Assembly (NCBI GenBank): GCA_007258455.2
Contig: VDFB02196034.1
Span: 1-64,000 of the forward strand
Direction of reading: 5' to 3'
Source of the DNA: Sequoia sempervirens
Lineage: Eukaryota; Streptophyta; Pinopsida; Cupressales; Cupressaceae
Length of the DNA stretch: 64,000 nucleotides
This document shows positions 59,040 to 64,000 of this stretch, piece after piece (the stretch's first letter is position 1; each line of letters opens with the position of its first letter). Below the pieces are notes generated by a model. The model was not told the DNA's origin. It was given only the letters and a program-made list of their open reading frames with translations, and searched no databases. The position numbers were made by a program, and so were the translations under genes.

Positions 59040-60052
59040 TTTTGATCCTTTGAATTTATATGAATTGACAATTCTAACTTCATATCTAATTGTGTTTCCC
59101 ACCCATCTTGTTGTGGTAATTATAAAACCATCCCTTGATAGCCAAGATTTTCATGTCCCTTAGGAACTTGAATCTAAGTTAGTTGTAATGCCAACATGTG
59201 AGAAATATTACTCATCAAGAATCCCTATTCAAGCTCTCTCACTTCATTATGCCAATATTGATATGCATATTTTACCACCTTATTCACCCAAGGCTTATCG
59301 ACTTCAGAAAGACTGTTCTAAGCAATCACTCATCCATATACCAAAATAATAGCCACTAGTGCATATATATAACATTGAAGATAACACCAATATTGTTTTG
59401 GTTACCTGGGTTATACACACATTGCTTATTATTAAGCTAAATCCTTGCATGCTCCATTGTTCCTTCCCACGACCAATATTGTCAATATTGTCATATTTGT
59501 TGTTATAGCCCAAATGATACTATGAAGGGGTTAAGATTGGCCAAGCTAGGCGTACGAGCTCTAGAACCGTCTACTCGCATCCAAACTCAAAGTGTTTCCA
59601 TAAATTATGTTAAAATACTTGTTGTTGATAGTGCAATATGAACTTTTTCCCTTTATTATTGTTGACTTTATCATTACAAGAATCACTATTTATTTCAACT
59701 TTATCCAATGGCCAGAGTATTACATTCCCATTTTTTTCTTGTAACTAAACAAGTCCTCAAAGATCATATTTGGATACAAAAGTATTTGAATCCGCATGTC
59801 ACATGTCTTTAGAGCTAATAGATCATTATAATTTCTTTGTTATCAAACCTACTACTCTTGTCCTCTTTCTCTAAAATAAGTTTCTTAGAATATGGTTGAT
59901 CCTAACTCCCAAAGTGCCAAACTTTTGTATGTTGAATAAGATCACCAGAAATATGAATGATGTGATGACCACTTCATCTATAAAATAAAATAATATAAGT
60001 AACAATAAGGTTTTCAATGTGAAAATTATCTCTATGAGATCCTTGATTTATA
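59040..60052. other. Unassigned, partly coding-like reverse strand
   Basis: Reverse-strand segments read like broken protein (for example VDKPWVNKVVKYAYQYWHNE near 59.25 kb) but I recognise no family and stops are frequent. Confidence 0.3.
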
Positions 60053-60438
60053 ATGCACTCGAGCCCCATACCTTCAAGTAATAATATCTCATTTTTCAAG
60101 AGTGATGATAATTATTTGTTCTTTTATTTGTTGATGAGACATCGTTTGATCTCCTAAAGTTTCCTTCATAGAAATCCCATAAGATTGTAACTAGTGAGAC
60201 AAGTTACCAACCAAATTTGTCACTAAGGGTTTCATGAGTGCAAAATAATCTTGAACTTATTCAAATCAATGAAACCATCAACATTCCCAAGGAGAAAAAT
60301 ATGTTGAATTATGGCTAACATTGACACATTAGTCTTACCAGCACCTCTTGGTACATACAAAAATGGATTTTCAGCAACAAAAAATGTAGTCTCATACACT
60401 TTATTCTCTGTCTTGGTTATATATAATCTATAGCTCAC
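60053..60438 (-). pseudogene. BRR2-type spliceosomal helicase fragment
   Basis: BRR2 is the Ski2-like RNA helicase of the U5 snRNP that unwinds U4/U6. The fragment covers the start of a helicase cassette: KVYETTFFVAEN, Walker A region PRGAGKTNVSMLAIIQ, NVDGFIDLNKFKII, then after a frame change ALMKPLVTNLVGNLS, LQSYGISMKETLGDQTM and a broken EK-DIIT motif. Stops follow HS, LSH, LEK and IIT. The Walker A residues GAGKT are kept. It ends at its 5' side within about 20 bases of an LTR-like start at 60460. Confidence 0.78.
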
Positions 60439-60459
60439 ATGCCTTGTCTATGCTTCCAT

Positions 60460-61554
60460 TGTTGGAAATTTGTATTGTCATTGATGTCAACAGATCTTTG
60501 TTGTTGCATTATTGTCAACTTATGGAGATGCTTTGATTGGTTGCATTAAGAATGTGTTGTTAGTAGTCTCACTGATGTCAACCTCTAGTGTTGCTTTGAT
60601 GAGCTTGTGTTTATGTCCATGTTCAACCTCTTGTGTGGTTGAGATGTTGAGAAGGTGTTCCAAGATGTCAAGTTTATGTTTATGGTGCTTGGTTTCCAAG
60701 TGCTTTTGAGAAAATTTGAATAAAAGGGGAAATAGTGTGGTAAAGAGTGTTTAGTGTGGCAGAGTAGTGTTCAGTGTTTTTCTCTACATTTCTTCATGGT
60801 TGAAGATCTGCTTGTGTGGTTCAAATATGTTGATCAGAGGTGATTAGAGGTGTTATATGTAGAGAACTTCATGTTCTATATCATTAGGCAAAAGAAGTTG
60901 TGTTCACCAGTGTGTGAAGTATGAAGTAGTGTTGTATGGGAGAAATGGTTTTTCTTTGCATTTATCCGCGATGTGGTTTCTAGTTTTGCAGATCTGGAAG
61001 TATGCTTATATTGTTCATATCTAGCTTCAATATGAGTTGTTTGAGATTTGGTGCTTCGCAAGGTTGGATTCATGTGTTATAGTGTGTGGAAGGCTAACTG
61101 GGTGTATAGACTAATTATGTCCTTCAGGTGTTTGTTGTTGTGAAGGTTTTGTTGGATTTTTAGGGTGTTGATGGAATATTTTAGATTATGTTTGTGTTAT
61201 GTGAGGACTGCGATTCATCTTTGGATTTGAGGAAGTGTGTACTTAAATGTTTAATTGTGTTAACATAGGTTCGACTGACTTTGGGTGTTTACAATAATTG
61301 CAAATATGCTTCGGTATTTGTGAAAGCATGGCATGGAGTGTTTATGTGGATTTAGGTCTGAGTTAAGGTGTGATGTGGTCCGCCTTTATTCCTCTCCACC
61401 GCAGGAATTTTTTGGTGCTGACCTAATTTGAATTTGCATGTTTGAGGTGCATAGCTGACCTTGTAGATTGTTTTCAAGGTTAAGGATGGTATATATGTGT
61501 GATGAATTGATGGAGGTAAGGAAAGTGTTGAAATATTTTGTCATTGATGTCAAA
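60460..61554 (+). repeat. Pair of LTR-start-like sequences
   Basis: TGTTGGAAATTTGTATTGTC (60460) and TGTTGAAATATTTTGTCATT (61526) both continue into TTGATGTCAA, 1066 bases apart. They could be the starts of two LTRs or of a tandem LTR. No primer-binding site or coding region was identified. Confidence 0.35.
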
Positions 61555-62539
61555 GGTCGATTGTCTCTATGTTTGGCTTTGGCTACCTGCTTTCTTACTT
61601 CAACTACTTGCTTGCTTACTTTGTGAGCATTTTCTTTTTTTTAAAATGTCAAGTCATACTTTGTGCCAAATCAACCATCCCAAGTCAGCAGTTGAAAAGT
61701 CTATAATCAGTTTTCCAAGTTAGAATTTGTCCATGGGTTGAGTCAAGAGTCTTTGTAACGTCTTTGTTACACCCTGTTGTGTTATTACTTATTTACTTTT
61801 ACTTAGTTAAGTGAAAATGCTTTAAATGTATGTGTTTATGCTTTATGTATCTTGGAAATATAATAAATGAGTGTTTGATTCAAATTGATATTATATAATG
61901 ATTTTTTCTATGAAATATATGATGCAAATGGTTGTAATTGATTTAGCTAACTACTATTGTAATGTGCTAAGTTGGATGCAGGGACATATTCAATCCTCTG
62001 GAAGAGAGGGGAAGTATCACCCAAGAGAAGAACTTGGCCTGGTAACCCTTAATGAGTCTAACTGAGCTTTCACACACTCAACTCTAATTTAGTGATGTCC
62101 AGTCAATAGTCTAGGAAATGGTAAGTTGTCCTTAGCCTTACTTGAGTATGGTTTAGATGACATTATGATCTTGTTTATGAACATTTTGAATTCAAGGTAT
62201 GTGTTTGAATCTTGTCTTGTGTGATTTTTTCCTTGTGTTTATATTCAAATAGATGAAATATATACATGAAATGTATATATATGTATATATGCATGTATCT
62301 ATGATAAATTCATACACATGAGTAAATACGTGCAAGAGTATACGTAGATAGATGTATCTACGCATGCTCATGGATGGGTTATCCATATGCATGGGAATAT
62401 CAAACAAACAAATGGGACATATATATACACTTCATGTATATATGTCGATCGATAGGAATTATGAATATATGTGTTTAAATATCAAAACATGATATTAGCA
62501 TACGTGTATGTATTGATGATAAGGAAACGTCCACATGAG

Positions 62540-62540
<1 letters not shown>
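61555..62540. other. Unassigned AT-rich stretch
   Basis: No gene recognised; 62.25-62.45 kb is rich in TATATG and ATGTAT words. Confidence 0.35.
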
Positions 62541-62578
<38 letters not shown>

Positions 62579-62700
62579 GTATGTATGCATGTGTTATCAT
62601 GTAGAATATTATGTGAATATGAATATGTGTATTTGAATATTGAATTATGCAAAAACTTTAAGTTGATATATATATATATATATACATACATACATACATA
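62541..62700. repeat. (AT)n and (GTAT/CATA)n microsatellites
   Basis: (AT)13 at about 62541-62566 runs into (GTAT)n to 62590; (AT)n from 62666 runs into (CATA)n to 62700. The two tracts are roughly complementary and could pair. Confidence 0.95.
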
Positions 62701-64000
62701 TTATGGTATCTATATAATATATATTAAACATATGTTAAATGATTTCTAAAGGCGTTGAAATGTTTATAGCACACATATCATATAAAATGCAACATATGCT
62801 ATGAATAAAACACGGCTTATGCACATAGTATAAGGCACATAACTAAAGGGAATAGTGCATTATTGGATGTCATGCATAAACCAAACATTGCATGAAATGT
62901 TTAAAGTGCTAGGAAATATAAATCAAAGGTAGCGCTAATGTAAATGGCACATGGAAACAAAGTAAATTGTAACTTATGAATATAACATGGAAGACTTAGT
63001 CAAATATTGTGAAGGAAGAATGAACAACAACACATAAAAGAACTTTGACCTGGTCTTTGCAAACATTAGCCAAGTAAATAGGGCGCATGAGGAAATAAGT
63101 AGCACCAAAGTATGAATTGTTCTCATCTTTTAGAAGTTTGTTTTTCATTGCATTTCCTACGAATGAGGCAAGCAAATTTAGAGAATTAGTCAAGTATGAA
63201 GTTGGTTGGGAATGGTCGACCTATAGAAACATTATCCTTGCATTTCTGATTAAATCACTATGCTGTCATGAGATTATAGTGACTGGCCGAGTTTCAGAAA
63301 ATAGTCATCATTTTTATTTTGCTACCTTGAATCTTCATAGTTGAGTCAAATATTTGAGTGTGAGAAGTGGAAATATTGGGAGCTTTTTTGTAGCCTTGTA
63401 GTGCTTAGGTTTTGTATAAATAGGGGAGCATTCTTCTTCATTGGGATGCATAATTGTATTCTTATTTTTTTATTTTTCTGAGAGATTCTCTTCTGCATTT
63501 TTGAGTTGTGAGTTTGTGAGGGATTTGAGAGTGATTTAGTGAGAATAGATTGAGTTTCTTCGTGAGAATTTGTCAAGGGAAGTTAGAAGCTAGAGAGAAG
63601 TTGTGTTTAGAAGGAATTGCAAACTATTTTGGAGAAGGTTGTGCAAGGAAACCAAATTAATCAATTGGAGCTATCTGATTACATGCATGCTAGTTTTCTG
63701 CTAGTTTTCTACTTTGTTTTATATTTTAAGTTGGAAAGATTGAATGATTTTATGTGTTTTGTTTGAATTGATTGGAAAGAGGAATTTAGATGCTTTATGT
63801 GATTGTGTTTATTTACTTTGAATGAAAAGTATGTAAGATACTTAAAGAGCTAGGATGATTGTTAAACCCATAAATGGGATATATTAGCATATTATATATG
63901 TAGGAAAGAATGTTTTGAGTGTTTACTATAAACTATGTTAAGTCAAGATTATATAGTTATAGTTTGGTTTATGAGGAAGTTTGTGAAAGTCTAATTTATG
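62701..64000. other. Right end of the window, no feature supported
   Basis: AT-rich with only short unsupported frames. Confidence 0.35.

Noticed and set aside
62471..62749. 92-codon frame rich in Tyr-Ile repeats
   Set aside because: It is the translation of the AT and GTAT microsatellites.
1..64000. tRNA, rRNA and other structural RNA genes
   Set aside because: No cloverleaf or conserved rRNA core was recognised by eye; a covariance-model scan could still find a small RNA.

Overview
The window looks like nuclear DNA of a seed plant with a large, repeat-loaded genome. It is AT-rich (about two thirds A+T by eye), gene-poor, has GT-AG introns up to about 1.1 kb, and is crowded with decayed transposons and broken copies of host genes. 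A gymnosperm (conifer-like) source is my best guess; nothing here proves the species. Only one protein-coding gene can be read with confidence from start to stop.

Left part (1-27.2 kb). Bases 1-7068 and 20134-27201 are reverse-complement copies of one another (x pairs with 27202-x) with no net length difference. The right arm begins directly after a run of exactly 100 N (20034-20133). The left arm holds a complete eight-exon type 2C protein phosphatase gene (reverse strand, 437 residues, related to Arabidopsis At1g47380) and, downstream of it, a possible small two-exon gene. The right arm repeats both on the forward strand, but the phosphatase lacks exon 1 because the arm stops inside intron 1. 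The exact abutment on a standard-size gap makes a scaffolding or haplotype artefact the simplest explanation.

Between the arms (7.5-20 kb) lie a class II small heat-shock protein gene with an intron and an in-frame stop, a decayed reverse-strand Helitron (Rep/helicase plus RPA-like genes, both with apparent introns), and what looks like one end of a CACTA transposon abutting the Helitron RPA gene.

Right part (27.2-64 kb). No intact gene is seen. It holds tandem repeats, a GC-rich island at 35.4-36.9 kb filled with a recurring short dyad word, a 150-bp tandem array at 39-40.2 kb, and fragments of host genes without visible introns: PDS5 (42.4-44.3 kb, cut by a LINE ORF1-type insertion with an 18-bp target duplication), chloroplast NADP-malate dehydrogenase (55.7-56.1 kb) and the spliceosomal helicase BRR2 (60.1-60.4 kb). 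There is also a Copia gag remnant at 51 kb and a small LTR element at 56.6-59.0 kb whose only protein is a coiled coil with a G-patch and two zinc knuckles.

The parts do not form a pathway. The phosphatase is the one likely functional host gene; the rest records transposition, gene capture or retrocopying, and decay. Family assignments rest on recognised protein motifs, not on any database search.
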